DNA from: Sclerodactyla briareus
Taxonomy: Eukaryota; Echinodermata; Holothuroidea; Dendrochirotida; Sclerodactylidae
Reading direction: 5' to 3'
Assembly: GCA_026419785.1 (NCBI GenBank)
Contig: JAODTK010005925.1
Coordinates: 96,899-160,898 of the forward strand
Length of the DNA: 64,000 nt
Position 1 is the stretch's first letter. Each line of letters opens with the position of its first letter. Below the pieces are notes generated by a model. It saw only the letters and a list, made by a program, of their open reading frames with translations, did not search any database and had not been told where the DNA came from. The position numbers and the translations under genes were made by a program. This document shows, one piece after another, positions 1-13,139 of this stretch.

Positions 1-754
1 CCTCGCCACTCTTATTGTTCCACAACTTGAATATAACAAGATGCTCATCACAAGTCGATTCATGAAGGCATGCCACTATTTAATGATTGCACCTTTCCCC
101 CAATCTCGCAGTGCGAGGTAATTTTGTTGAAGACACAGCTGATAGGTCCTTCCTAAGTTAACGTACACTAGCTGTCATAAATTTAATCACCCATATAACT
201 CGCCATTAACCAACCCGCAATGAAGGTTTAAATTCTGGTTCCGAAAACTCTGGATAATACAACCATAACGTATGTTGGAATTGTCCGAGATTCGCGAGAG
301 CATGTCCAGAAATTTATAGTAAATACTACCTCTTGGTATATTATACTTTCGTGGATTGTCCAAAGTTACCAGTGTGCAGTACGCGCACGTTTGTTCTCTC
401 TGCTGAAGATGAGAGCAACCACGCTCGCTTAGTATTTCATTAATTTAAACTATTGTCTAACATTTTCGTTACTTATATTCTTCATAGGTGATGCTCTAAC
501 TCATCACGCTACATTTCAGATACCAAGGACCGCGCAACGTTTCTCACTGTGCACAACTTACCCGGTGCATGGTGGTACAGAACATGCCATTTTGATTCCT
601 TGCCGAAGGCAGTCATGCACCGTGCGTATGCATATGTGTGTGTCTCTCTCTGTTGTGTGTGCGTGTGTGGCTGTGTGTGACACCCCTTGTCAGCATTATA
701 TCTGAACATACGCAAACTGTTATCAAGTCAAATAGTATGTGGGTTGCACAGATC
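1..754. other. intergenic, nothing recognised
   Basis: AT-rich sequence without a protein-like reading frame. A TG/TC-rich patch near 632-682 opens short frames on both strands, but they are low-complexity and not genes. Confidence 0.6.
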
Positions 755-1160
755 GGGAGGATGACCCCTATTGTTTGGGTGCCCGTTCAGTTCATTCAAT
801 GTCCACGAGATGGCAAAGTTCAAAAGCTTGTCAGCACGATTCTAACGAACGTGAAGTATCTATCAAGTTCATATTGAGATTTGGGTAGCATGTATGGTGA
901 AGGATGAACCCTATTGTTTTTGGTGTCGGGTCAGGTAAATCAAGGTCACCACAGGAAATCGTCATATATCTCTGTAACGAACCATTTTTGGAGGACGGTC
1001 GTAATGGAAAGTTTCGTTCGTCACATTAAGATTAGACAACTGTTTGTTTTTTGGTATCAGGTCAAGGTCAATCCAGGTCACCATGAGGACATCCTTAAAT
1101 CTCTGCAACGATTCATTGTACAGATTGAGAACAAGCATAGAGCCAAACACTACAACATTT
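755..1160 (+). repeat. tandem repeat, about 130-bp unit, GGTCA-rich (family 1)
   Basis: Three diverged units follow each other, marked by versions of CCTATTGTTTTTGG followed by GTCAGGT and AAGGTCA near 772, 912 and 1040. The third unit holds AGGTCA at 1059-1064, 1065-1070 and 1075-1080, the last pair with a 4-base spacer. The same family occurs in reverse orientation at 13.1-13.9 kb and 18.0-18.7 kb. The open frames crossing it are not protein-like. Confidence 0.6.
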
Positions 1161-2445
1161 CCCCCCAAGTGAAAGACAGTACCATTCTTGAATTGTCATT
1201 TTATTCTTATTCCTGATCTGTTTGAGTATTGGACTAGCACCAGTGACCAGCCTATATTAACTCCTGATCAGTAGTTGTGATGCTACGGGGTGGGGTTTGG
1301 CAATTTTTGGTCTTGCACGCCACCCCCCTCCCACCCAGGTTTCATAGCACTTAGAGAATTGAAAATGTAGCCCTATTTGAAGCCTGCATCACTGCATTTA
1401 TGACAAATTCCTAATTGCAAGGCAGAACCGTCCCTCTTCCTGTGTATATTTCCTCTCATTCAGTGTTATATTTACATTTAATCCCAGTGTCATTTTCTCA
1501 AGGAGGTATCAATTGGTGATTATTAACACAGAATATCAATTGGAGGGTGCCGAGGAAGGGGGGGGGGAACGACAATATTCCCCATAGGCCTATATATTTA
1601 CTCCAGGGGGAATGCCAAGTTTGTTGCTTTACTAATTGAAAACTGATATGACTTCAATTTCCCATTTGACTATTATTACCTAGAAATTCCACCAGAAATC
1701 GTCCTGATTCAAAATTAGAACACCTATGCTGGCCCCAATCCTCTTCAACCACTGCCTGCTTGTGTGTGTATACTATAATAGCCCTTAGTTTTGGCTGGTC
1801 AACATTGGTCTGGCCCATTCCCCAAAAGGATTTAATCTCTTGTTGTGTGTGTGAAACTGTGACCGGTAAACACATAAACTTTTGACTGCCTGTCCGACAT
1901 TCAGTGCTCAGAGGCTGAGAGTGTGTATTCCAATATTCTCTGTTGCACTCATCTACTGATTATCTGAATTGTTTACATGTAAAGGAACACTTCTCTCTAA
2001 GCCACGTCCATGATTAAATTCCTTGACAGCATGACTGACTATTGGGTATTATTACTGTTTATTCCTATTCATAGACTGCCCTAATGAGGGATAACTGTGG
2101 GGGTAGAAGCAGTGAGAGGTAGTGGGAGTTGGGAGGAAGAAGAACACAAGGGGGTCACGGGAGCTTCTGAAAGTGGGGAAAAGGCACAACTTTGTGGCAT
2201 TTGTTCACTCTTGAAGCAAAAAGTGGGGCATTAAAACTCCTGTACCCCAGGCAGAAATGGGTATGGGTTTGAGTCATAACATATCTCTCTTCTTCCCCAG
2301 TGCCTATCTATCTGGTGTTTGACTGTCACATGATGTTACTATTTGTGAAAAGTGGTTGCCGTGATAATTACATTGGAACCATGTCCACGAATGCATACTG
2401 ATAGCATTAACTGAGCCCACATAATAAAGAAATGTCTCAAAATGG
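1161..2445. other. intergenic, nothing recognised
   Basis: No gene seen. Holds a G run near 1557-1567 and C-rich patches near 1323. Short open frames on either strand lack splice signals or protein-like composition. Confidence 0.55.
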
Positions 2446-2465
2446 GCTATATATATATATTATAT

Positions 2466-2541
<76 letters not shown>

Positions 2542-2562
2542 TATATATATTATATATATTAG
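2446..2562. repeat. (TA)n microsatellite
   Basis: Nearly pure alternating TA with occasional phase slips. It creates long Tyr/Ile frames on both strands, which are artefacts. Confidence 0.95.
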
Positions 2563-4984
2563 ATACCACGATGAAATTGCAAAGATTCTTGTCTGTTCTA
2601 TTGTTATTTGTATTATTATCATGCATCCAGATATATTGTTATGGGAGTGCTGCATGGGGTGGGCCAAATTGAGAGACATTCCCCAACCCCACCATGTACG
2701 AGGGTAATATTTGATTTGAAAGCCTTTGAAGTTTTGACCTGAAAATGGCATAAGACATTTGATGGACTGGTAAAGTAGCTATTGATACAATATTTTACCA
2801 CAGTTTATTCACTTGTCAATTGCACTAACCCCCCTTGTACCCCAGACAAGGTGAGTCAATTGTGGGCAACAAAATGAATGCACCCTCAGTCACGTTTTGT
2901 GTTTGAAAAATATGAATATGACCACCCACCAGTCGCTTTAAAAAGACCACAGAACTACTCTGCTGTACGATTGCACGATTGACTGGCAATTGAACTCCAT
3001 CCCCTCAGTCACATTATTGATTACGACATATGGTACAATGCCTAACATGTAGACACCTGCATTGGACAACTGATGTACCTACAATGACCTAACCTCGTCC
3101 ATGGTAGTGGAGGCTGCAATTGACAATAATATAGGCCTGTCTGCAGAATGCACTTCCTCTTTCCCAACATATCCTCCAAAAAGGAGATTTTTTTATTTAC
3201 AATTGTTGATGCTGTTGGTCGTCCGATTCAAGAACTGCCACTTTCATTCAATCTATCTGCGTGACCCACACATTACTTATGAGTTGATAAATTTGCAAGT
3301 GAGCCTCATCCATTTAGCCTTGGCCTGCAGTCTGCCGACTCAGTGTTTACGTCGCTGGTACTTCCCACACTGAATGGAACGTTGGACCTCACTGGTTATG
3401 AAATGTAACTTTACCTTCCCTCTTCAAGATACATTACTTATCAGATTCATTGTTTCAGTATTTCCACTTCAATTGCCTCAGCCTCAGATGACTTTTTTGA
3501 CCTTAGTCAAAGCAACAAGCATCTTCTTGCGGTTAGTAAATATTGCGGTGATTGGTTCGTTTTCTGTGTCAAGTTGGGTTTGGTTGGCAACACACATCTT
3601 GCAGGGTTTGGATATAGCTGAAATCCTCATTTGCTGCCACACCTTGTAAGGTGAACATGTCGGGAAAAAGGCAAGGAATCACTACGCAGAGGTGGCGTTC
3701 TTGTTCTAACCTCAACGGCGCACTAGTACGCCCCGACGGATAGTCATCGCAGCATTACTTGGTTGTTATATTTACCTGTTAGCGGATTTTACACAAATAC
3801 ACAAGATGAGTACGGCTCATCTCCGTGAACTGTTTATAAAAAAGTTTTTTTTCACATGTAAAAAAAAAATTTTTTTGAATTGAAGTAATCGGATGTTGGA
3901 AACAACAGAGAAAAAGTGGAACACACTTCCAATATATTACACAGAAAACAGTTCATTCAGTTCTTCGGAGTGATTTCCCAGATTAAAAATTAATTGACTG
4001 GTTTCCGAAACAGGGATACTTAGCGGATTCATGTTATGCTTCAAAGCCTCTCGCTCTTCTTGTTACTCTTCTCCATCTTCCTGGATTACGATATGCATGG
4101 TAAACCTACTGGTCCATAAGTGAGGAGTTTAGTAGAGTGACAGGATTGCTTAGATCCTTAGAGGCACCGTGAAACCTTCATTTTATATTCCAGTCGTTAA
4201 ATATGCCTTCTCTCCTTCTTCCCGAATCCATGATACTGGTGGACCCTACTCTGGCGTGCAAATGTGACGTGTTTACTAAATAACTACATCTGAATGATTC
4301 GATTACCAATGCGGCATATTTAATTTGTTTTCCCTATTTCCGTGAAAGTTGATATTCATGACTTCATTGTTCGTCTTTCGAAATCTGATTTACATGAATT
4401 AATCTACCTTTGCTGACGTCGATTAATTTACTGGATCAGTGGCTTATGTGCTGCTGCAAGCAAGTTACGCGTTCCAGTACGGATACCATTTCCATTCACT
4501 TTCTAATTGATATGAAAGATGCATGTTTTAAGCGCTCAGTGGCCAATCGCCTTCGCCTTCTATTGCATGTCATCCTTTTGTTACAATTTGCGCAGAGTTT
4601 GGATTTAAAATCATGTGAATGTTATCATGTAACTCTAGTTTAGGGCCTAATTGCATGAAGTCCTACTAACGTACCAACATTTCTACTCAGAGTAATCAAA
4701 TAAAATTACAGATTCGTAATATTGAATATTCGTACGGAATAACGAAAACTGTTATATGGGCATTTTTACGGAGCTGACCAAAGGTACTGTTATGTTCGTG
4801 CGAACCAGTAACAAGTGATTTGAATCTCCTATTTCAAAAATTCTGAAAACGGATTTGGAAACAGATGTCAATCGGACAAAAGCTGATGAAAACAGTCTCT
4901 ATGACTCATCATATGCCATGCCGTGAACGGGACTCAAAGTATTAGTCAAAGGATGGAGTGTGGATGACACAAACTGCCATTGAA
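2563..4984. other. intergenic, nothing recognised
   Basis: Two adjacent plus-strand open frames of about 90 codons (3101-3373 and 3374-3649) are hydrophobic in parts, but show no known domain and no good splice signals. An A/T homopolymer patch with inverted symmetry lies at 3837-3878. I call no gene. Confidence 0.5.
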
Positions 4985-4994
4985 TATTATTCTA

Positions 4995-5083
<89 letters not shown>

Positions 5084-5084
5084 C
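4985..5084. repeat. (ATT)n microsatellite, likely tail of the adjacent retroelement
   Basis: ATT repeats with a few AGT interruptions. Read on the minus strand this is an (AAT)n tract just after the end of the retroelement coding remnant at 5090-5800, where a non-LTR element would carry its 3' tail. Confidence 0.85.
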
Positions 5085-5089
5085 CCTTT

Positions 5090-5800
5090 TTCTTCACAAT
5101 ATCCTCGACCTCGGAGTCCTACCCGGACTCTTGAAGGTCGAGCACTCGTCTCAAGATGTGGGCATTTCCAAGTATCGCTGTCTTTATCGGGGGAGGATTT
5201 GTGTTCTCCTGGGATGTCGTCTAAGCATTTTTCAAAGTTGTTAGATGTTGCTCCGAGTGCTACCTATCACCAAGGTACACCTTTGCGTTGACATCCCACT
5301 TTCTCTGTACTCTGTACGAGCCGGAGATCCTGGTATTTGTCGGTCTTCTCCCGCTTCTTTTCGACTATGTCTCTATCAGTACGGATCTCGAAGTCCCATA
5401 GGATCTTGGTGTTATCATTCTCCTCCACTGATTTCTGTTTGTGGAACCAGGTGTTGGAATGTGTGGGTATGTTGTAGTGTTTGCATATCCCGTGGTGGAT
5501 AGCAGCTGGTGGATAGCAGCTGCCACGTTGTTATGCCGCACTTCGTACAGTGTGCCGGTGATCTTGGGGCATGTAGTCACGATGTGTGTCCCTATCACGT
5601 CTCTTTGTTTACACATCCGACATTAAGGGTCATCACTGGTAAATGTTGCACTTTTGTCCTGTGGCACTTTGTTGCCAGTGCCTGGTCTTGGGCGGGGCCG
5701 TTAATTAGTGCCTTCAAGTTTCGATCTTCAGACCATTGTTCTGCCATAGCCACTGTACGACGCATTATTCATGCCATGTTACCTCCCTGATTTGTCGTGG
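5090..5800 (-). pseudogene. C-terminal remnant of a non-LTR retrotransposon polyprotein
   Basis: The minus strand, read through about three frame breaks, gives the tail of a retroelement polyprotein. In order it shows QDQALATK near 5680, a cysteine/histidine motif CKQRDVIGTHIVTTC (about 5560-5615), a VRHNNVAAAIHQLL helix, the motif LWDFEIRTD (about 5375-5402), EKTDKYQDL, and a final ALGATSNNFEKCLDDIPG stretch (about 5215-5260). This order of zinc-binding motif, RH-x-VA helix, LWD and KYQDL is typical of the region after reverse transcriptase in many invertebrate non-LTR elements. The reverse transcriptase itself is absent, so the copy is 5'-truncated. A 14-base direct duplication lies near 5496-5525. 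Not functional. I cannot fix the clade. Confidence 0.65.
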
Positions 5801-5835
5801 GTGTATAATAATACCAGTGTATATTAATAATGAAA

Positions 5836-5897
5836 ACAACAACAACAACAATAATAATAATAATCATAATATACTATTATTATTATTATTATTACTA

Positions 5898-5929
<32 letters not shown>

Positions 5930-5931
5930 TG
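5836..5931. repeat. compound AAC/AAT/ATT microsatellite
   Basis: Runs of (AAC)n, (AAT)n and then (ATT)n follow one another, giving a partly self-complementary stretch. Confidence 0.9.
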
Positions 5932-6259
5932 ATACTTATAATAGCATCGATAGAGCTGAGATGAATTCGAGGTGATTTGATTCAGGTTTTAAAATGGTTC
6001 ATGGATTCTAGGACCTTTCCTCCACTATTTCATTGAGTTTTCCACCAATTTACCCCCAATTGCCTCAAGCTTCGTGGTAAACGCTGTAGATTGACTCGCA
6101 AATATTTCTTCTCCCAGAGAGTTATTAATGAGTGGAATAGCCTTCCTGAAGAGTTGTTCTGTCTAAGAGTACAGTGTGATTGCATTCAAGAACAGTCTCG
6201 ATTTATTTTTCAGGATTTGTTGGGCGAATTCTTTAGGCACTTGCAAGTTGTTCTTTTCT

Positions 6260-6776
6260 TTGGGATGTTGGGGCGGAAGAAGGTAGAGTGGTATCAGTGA
6301 CACTTACAACCAAAATTATTCCGGGTTCGAATTCCAGCGGTCACCGGACGATTTTCCCTAGGTGACTGCATTTGCGATGGGCGAGGTCTTGGTCTTCACT
6401 TCATGGTTCCGCTGTGATACAGTGGGTTTTCTGGGGTTGCTGGGATTTGTTACGAGATATTTGCAATGAGTCTCGTCTGTCGGAGTGTGAGCAGCCACGT
6501 TAAACTTAAACTTAAACCTCCAGGGTCCGAGAAAGTGGTCGGGTCATGGAGTTCACTGATAGTTCTTTCGGATGGGGACGTAAAATGGCGGTCCCGGGAG
6601 CAGGTTGGGATTGGTTACACCCCTGACCCGTTATCTCTGAGCACTAGTCGAGAAGAGAAGGCGAGTTATCGCCGGTGCTCATCCGATCATACGGCCAGGG
6701 TTCCTCGATGCGCCTTACTTGGCTTCCTAACCCGTAGAAATCAAATCAAATCAAATCAAATCAAATCAAATCAAAT
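6260..6776 (+). mobile_element. tRNA-derived SINE-like repeat with (AATCA)n tail
   Basis: A polymerase III B-box-like GGTTCGAATTCC at 6324-6335 follows a weaker A-box-like GGTAGAGTGGTATCAG near 6281. A (TTAAAC)n-like patch ends the first part near 6506. The second part contains TTTCGGATGGGGACGTAAAA, a motif common downstream of tRNA heads in invertebrate SINEs, and ends in about eight AATCA repeats (6736-6775). It may be one composite SINE or two adjacent ones. Open frames inside it are not genes. Confidence 0.5.
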
Positions 6777-7189
6777 GTGGCTCCAGGGTCTCTCATGAGG
6801 ATTTTGTCCTTCCTGACCCTTTCACTAAACGAATTTATGCAGCACATAATCCCGGAGCTCAATGCGCTGAATAGAAACAATGAAATAGAACAATGATCAC
6901 CATGAACTTGCTGGAAGAAATTTCGTCCTGACAAGGACTTGGACGACCGTCAATGCCGTTAGGATTGGCTTTCATAGACCAGCGTGCCAAAGCTATATGT
7001 GATTTATCAGCTTCACTGTAAGGCACATTGTGAATAAAGCATACCATTTTGACAGCAAACACTATAGCGCGGCTATTCTGCGTAAAATGGAGATGGGTCT
7101 TCTCTATGATATATACCTGGGTCAACTATAATTAAGTAAATAATTTATTAGTAAAATAGCAATAGGGGAGAAAAAAAGCCTTTTTGCAG
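6777..7189. repeat. dispersed repeat piece shared with 29.75-29.87 kb
   Basis: The stretch 6838-6960 resembles 29748-29870: both have AGCACAT, then CGGAGCTCAATGCGCTGAA or a variant, then a CTTGCTGGAAGAAAT-like motif, and a gapped ACGACCG/TCGACCACCG block. It is probably a fragment of one interspersed repeat. No coding content seen. Confidence 0.4.
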
Positions 7190-7690
7190 TTACAATCGCT
7201 GGCTGCGCTGCGCGCTACTTATAAGTCGGAGCATTGCCATGGACAGGCGCGAGCTAAGTACATACATACAGTATAGTTCTGGCTAGTCAGTTCGATCGAT
7301 TCTAGTCTAGTCTTGAAGTGATGTGGATTAGTTTGATACCATCTGCAGACTGTGCTGCGATTATTTCGAGTAATTTAATTTCATTCTACACCGGGACATT
7401 ATTATTTTCTGACTAAGGGAGAACTCTCTACAGTGTACCTCAAGGTGTCTTGTTGTTTTTTGATGACTTACTCAGTGGCATTGCGCAATGCTACTTTCCG
7501 TCAAGTTATTTGTTAATGAATTGCATGTTAGGCACGCGCCGGATTCGCTATACAACATATCGGATACTCAACAGTCCAGCTTTCCACTACGAGTGTAGTC
7601 GCCATGCTAGACTGGGTAAAGTAAGACCTGGTTTACAAGGAGCTCCGTAACGTATATACCGTGGAATTAAAACCCTGTGTTTGGCACTGG
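7190..7690 (+). other. possible solo LTR or promoter-like segment
   Basis: A TATA-like CTTATAAGTC sits at 7218-7227, followed about 430 bases later by GGAATTAAAACCCTGTG (7662-7678), which resembles an LTR polyadenylation region followed by a TGG start. No gag-pol frames follow and I could not find a second LTR or a clear target-site duplication. Weak call. Confidence 0.2.
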
Positions 7691-8440
7691 AATGCCCTCA
7701 ATCCATGTTCCAATCAACGGAAAGCTGAATATTTTTCCCCCTCAACAAAAGACCCTGTGAGTTGGTGGCAGTATTCCCAAACAAAATACTATTTGCTACC
7801 AACAACAAAATCACGGTTAAGAAGGCAATCGTCCGCCTCCATGAACACATTGCATGAGGATTAAGGATCATATCAGTGTTGTAGGCTTTCTATAAACCTA
7901 ACTGCAAGCCTCATCACTTTTATGGTATGCCGATTTTAGTATCCAAAGAAGCAATATACTTTGGAACAAACTTCAGGTTTGGGTGTAATTGATTCGAGAA
8001 TCAAATGAAAACAAGTATAAACATTTTAGTGTTCAGCCATGAATTGACTCTCTATGACTTTCTAATGAGCCAAGCCAGGGTTGGTACTAGAGAACTTCCA
8101 TGATTACCCCATCCATCTGATAGTATATTTTACCCCGATGAAGAAAATACTCTCCCGTTGCAATCGTCAAACTCTCCAAAGTTTCCTTTGATTAGTCTAG
8201 GTGTGAGTCATGTTTATACAAATAATCACAAACAATGTCATTAGTCTCATTGACATTCAAAGGAATATTTTGTAAGCAATGACATGGATGTAAGATGCGT
8301 TACATTGAATAGAGATTTCAAGTTTCCATGCCGTGTATTTCGTTCCTTTTTGTCCGTTTGTAATGTGTCCCTTAAGCATGCATTGTCAGGTGGTAGTAGC
8401 ATGGTAGGTCCATGTATATACATTTAGCCCCTATAATTAC
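7691..8440. other. intergenic, nothing recognised
   Basis: No protein-like frame, repeat or RNA gene recognised. Confidence 0.55.
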
Positions 8441-8724
8441 GTACATTTCAGTGACAGTTGCAAATGGAAAATACGATTCTTTATTTAAAATTGCACCAAA
8501 CAGACATAAATGCCAGCCCGGGGGCTTCTGCAAGAATAACAGCCCCATCAAGAAAAGGACATTTGTTTTTGCCAGTCCCCCTAGAATTAGTCATTAATAT
8601 CAGCGACAATGATATATCCCGCAGAGCTTTCAAGTGGGATTTTACAGTTATTCAAGAAGGATTCCACAGATGCCGACGTGGTGTGCGGTATGAATGTGAA
8701 TATCAAGTTTTACTAGAGAGGTAG
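8441..8724 (+). CDS. unrecognised candidate exon
   Basis: A possible splice acceptor TACATTTCAG ends near 8451. From there one frame reads NRHKCQPGGFCKNNSP and a second, overlapping frame continues as WDFTVIQEGFHRCRRG and YECEYQV before a stop at 8722. The cysteine spacing suggests a small extracellular domain, and the switch between frames suggests a one-base indel. No family recognised and no partner exon found nearby. It could be chance. Confidence 0.2.
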
Positions 8725-9966
8725 ATGTTTTAGTTTAGGAGGGATTAAAGTGTGTAAAAATTTAGGAGGGCCATAATATCTAGCAATTCCTGAATGAGAA
8801 CATTATATCTGCTCTATGAGGAAGATACAAAAGACAATTGTACTCGCATGGTTCCGCTATTCGGCTGCCAAGTCGCACCCCGAATCCGCACCTGTAGAAT
8901 CCCAGCCTAATAGTATAGATTTTTCTTTTTTTTTCAGATCGCTCAGTACCATTGGGATGATACCACGTATCGCACACAAGGGAGGTGTTGCTACTCGCTG
9001 TTTGTTTACACTACAATAACGTTTACTAGCATATTGTATGCCTCTAATTTAAGAAACAAAAGGCAATCGCTAGTATTTTCTTATGATAATACAAGAAACT
9101 GATGGCAATGAGCCACCTACTCCTCACGAGAACCAACTTGAGAATAGAAGAAAGACCACTTGAATTTATAGATACTTGCTGCTAAAATAGTGGGGGCTAT
9201 GTGCGCTTCTAGGAAGAACTAATCACCGTTACTGGCGGTAGTACCATATACCCAATCACAACTATTCATGGTCTGACATCGGGGGCGAGCGGATTTTACC
9301 GATACCACAGCTGTTTCTGTAAGACAGTCTTTCAATGAAGATTCGAAATTCGTGAGCTACCTTCCCAGTCACAATCGAAAATGATGGAGTCACTGCAGCG
9401 TCGTAGAATGACTTTTGCAATTAAAGAGATTCATCATCGATTGGACATTTGATCCACCTTTTCAAACAGTTCTTCGTAAATGGTAACTAGTTTGTCGTGG
9501 TCTTGAAATTGACCCCTTTTATCGATGAGGTACCTAGATAGGAAAAGAGTATAACAGTCAACGAAGTAACTTCCAAACAGTCGTATGTGACCGCGAGGTT
9601 GCACTCACAATAAATTTTAAAAAAAAAAATTAGCGGCTCGTCGCCGTAGTATCACTTATGGATACGAATACACGTACAGTAGTTGAACATCTTATTACAG
9701 GTATTGTAGGCAGATTGGCTCAGTCCATTGGCAGCCCGATGACTCTTTCGCAGTGCTGATGGAAAATCCGTGTCTCCTGGAACGTGCCACGCACTCATGT
9801 GTTAAAGTGGAAACCCTGTGAAGTGTAGTGTAGCGATGCACGTGGCAGCTCTATGGGAGCCCAACCCCCCCCCCCCCCAGGGGACGTTCGACTATATTCC
9901 CCGTGTGAAGCCTAATGTTATGCTTAATATCATTACGAACGCTCCATGTCTCCGACCGGGAAAAGT
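8725..9966. other. intergenic, nothing recognised
   Basis: No gene seen. Holds a C run at 9847-9860 and an A run at 9619-9628. Confidence 0.55.
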
Positions 9967-9987
9967 GATCTATAAGATTCTTATTAA

Positions 9988-10045
<58 letters not shown>

Positions 10046-10068
10046 TTATTATTATTATTATTATTATG

Positions 10069-10110
<42 letters not shown>

Positions 10111-10112
10111 TC
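9967..10112. repeat. (ATT)n microsatellite
   Basis: ATT/TTA repeats with AGT and single-base interruptions over about 145 bases. Confidence 0.95.
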
Positions 10113-12096
10113 AGATAGTTTCGCGTTAATAACATCTACTTTCCTATGCCGATGAAAACGACCGCTGTCGTCGAGGGGTTACATTGAACAGTCAACCTCT
10201 TTACATTCAATTAAGGGAAGTTCATGAAACCCGCTTTGAGATTGATGGCAATAGTCACTAAGGAAACCATTCCCAATACTCTGGTGTATCCCTGGATGCC
10301 GCTGCAATGCGTGATATAAAATCCAGTGTTGAGAGTTTCGTCTGTGGTGGAGTTCCCATGAAGCATTATATTTCAGGGCGTTCATTACTTCTCAACATGT
10401 TACAAACAAAAGGACGCTCTTGATTTCTACGACCCTCTCACATTATTGAAACTAAGTTAGGATGTAAGGGTAATGATCACTAAAAACAGTGCTCAGAGAA
10501 GTCTTGGAACGATTCTGAGTATTCATTAGGTTTGTGGAAGTAGACCCCGCTGTAGTTAAATAAATAACACTGATCACGAACTTCCCTGCAATCTCTCGAG
10601 GTTGTTGGTAGAAGAAATAGGAGAAATCGGCCAATGGGCACAATAGGAGGATAGCGGGTATAACGCTGCGTGAAGTTCAAAAATAGTTGAACACTCTATC
10701 TCGCAACACCCTGTGGTCTAATAACTACCGATTTCCCCTCTTGATAATCTAGAGATCAGCTGTAAACCGCCTTCAAGAATATTTCGAACGTAGAAACGCG
10801 CTACGAAAGTACCGTATATTAACGAATCCAGATCGCATATATTATGAGGAATGTCATAATTGGTAGAGATTCAACCATGAGCAATCATTAGTGGCCCACG
10901 TCTTCTGGAATAGGTCCAAGAACTCATCATCTCGTCATGTTGTGTAATGTTATGCCGACCCCTAATTTTCTGAGTACTATATTGGGCTCACCGCGCCTTC
11001 TATCCTGGACGCAATACTTCTTATGCCACTGTATCGTCTTCTTGTCCCTTCAACACTGTTCAACGGAATGTCAACGAAGCGGCAATTCCCCCCTCTCCTG
11101 AACTGAAGAGAAACTTTCTATATTGGCTATGAATTTTTTCTTAGCCAGCCTGAAGATGTTATTAACAAGCCCGTTGCCTGCCTTGTCACGTAACCCTATT
11201 ACGACGCTGATTGGATGTATATATTATTTTCAGCTTCGCACTGTCAACTTTCTGTCATAGGCTGTAGGTCGATACGCACTTGGGAGCCTTGCCCCTCGCC
11301 GATTCCCCTTCGCTCCTCCCATGCTCCACCTATTCTACTTACGTGAGAGCACACGACGGGATAGCTGAATTAAAATTTATAACATGTGTGTGTCGCCTGT
11401 TCATTGGATGGTAAAGTCACATGTTTGAATAAGAAGCTCTGACTGGTGAAAATTATGTGATATCTTTTGGCAAGGGAAAGTCGCCTGTCAGCGATCATAG
11501 CCAGACAACAGAAATAAGAGATTGAGATTCGGATTGTGGCCGTGCACGGGAGTGGCTCATTTTATCAGGTATTTGTATACATACACTTGTAATTTACAGA
11601 TAATTTGAACGAGTTGGGAATCATCACGAATAAACGTGTAAGCAACGTACAGTTTTATTGTGGACATTCATTCATAATTTCATTCAGAAGGGTTCTTTGG
11701 AGGTTTGTTTTTTTGCTTTATCGTCTTCGATTTCAAAGGTTCAGCTAGCGTCCAAGACTGCCAGGACATAACCGGCAGACAGACCTCCCTCAAGTCGTAT
11801 CTTGGCGGAAGCTACTGAATGCCAAGCGCGTTTCTGAGAATGTTTGTCCTTGGGGATGGGGACGGGGTGGGAGGGTGGTGTGGGTTGAGGTCGTGGTAAT
11901 CCTGGTGAGAAGTACTCCCTCCTAAATGGCCTCGCTCGGGCCCTTCCCTTGGGTTTGGGGCACTGGGTACAATTTATGGGCTCTAGACACTGCTGCTGTC
12001 AAATATTTGCAAACTAATCAGCTTGCACAAACCTGTCCGAACTGCCCCCCCCCCCCTTAAAAAAATGTGTTAAACTTCATTGATCACTCGGGTTAT
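10113..12096. other. intergenic, nothing recognised
   Basis: Short minus-strand open frames at 10179-10385 and 10452-10680 have no recognisable domain. A C run lies at 12046-12057. No gene called. Confidence 0.5.
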
Positions 12097-12097
12097 G

Positions 12098-12146
12098 GGG
12101 GGGGGGGGGTGTTCTGACCCCCACCTCCGCCGTGGTACGCCACTGC
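12098..12146 (-). mobile_element. possible DNA-transposon end (CAGTGGCGTA type)
   Basis: On the minus strand the sequence starts CAGTGGCGTACCACGGCG near 12145 and runs into a C-rich, homopolymeric interior. CAGTGGCGTA followed by such a tract is a common terminus of invertebrate DNA transposons and MITEs. The opposite end was not found. A similar terminus lies at 61013. Confidence 0.3.
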
Positions 12147-13139
12147 TCAATACTGGACATGGCTCCCAACCCCAATTCACGACAATACCTCAATTAACCA
12201 TGACTAAATTCATGTTGTATTCGGGCTTTGGACGGGTACATGTGTCCTTTTCCGGACAAATCGGCATGGCGGATTGAACCGGGGCCAGAGAAAGCTGTAG
12301 GGTCACCATGATAAAGAAAACCGACAGTGTGTGATTCCAACGTGGTAATCTCAACCAAACTCCTAATATTCGTATAATTATGGACAATTTCTGAACGGAT
12401 CCCCAACGAATGTCGCACTATGAAAGTTTCTGTTTTTCTCATATTCAGTTCGCGAAGATCGGAATAAACTTTCTACAGAGCCAAATACATATTGTGTAAA
12501 TATTAATGTGGATTGGAAGCAACCAACAATGAAAGGCAATAATAAACAAGGCAGTAGCACTGCCTAACGACTGCGAATCACGCAATGAATTATATGGGAC
12601 AATGACAAGATGCTGGGTGCTGCATTTTTCATGGTCTTCCCGTATGGTGAGTTCTCTTCTCAAAGGAACTTTTTCGCTTTCGTACCCATGTGATTTCAGG
12701 ATCTATTCGAGCCACGCATGACCCATCTCATTGTGGCTCTACCCTGCTCAGACTGATACTTTCGTCTTCCTGGTGACGAACTGATTAATTATCCTTTTGT
12801 CTTCCTTCCGTTTTGTGTTTTATATAATTTTAGTGACTCTATTGGTGAACGATTATCATCTCCCAACTCTTTTCATAACTGTGAACTGGTTTCTCTTGTC
12901 GTAATAAGACTTCTTCGGTCGTTTTGCGACTAGTTCCCATTACTTGTAACGAACACCACCATAAAGCCAAAGGGCTTAGTGATTCTTCCACTCTTTCTGA
13001 CAACCTATACGTAGACACCAGGACAATGGGAGATTGACAACAGCTCATTATGGTCAACAGAACATCAGCAGAACAAATTTCCCATTTGATCCCAACCAAT
13101 CAACTAGGGTTCCTATCTCTTGATAAGAAAGCTAGCACA
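12147..13139. other. intergenic, nothing recognised
   Basis: Overlapping short minus-strand frames between 12190 and 12663 lack domains or splice support. No gene called. Confidence 0.5.

Noticed and set aside
2432-2751. Open frames rich in Tyr and Ile on both strands
   Set aside because: They are translations of the (TA)n microsatellite.
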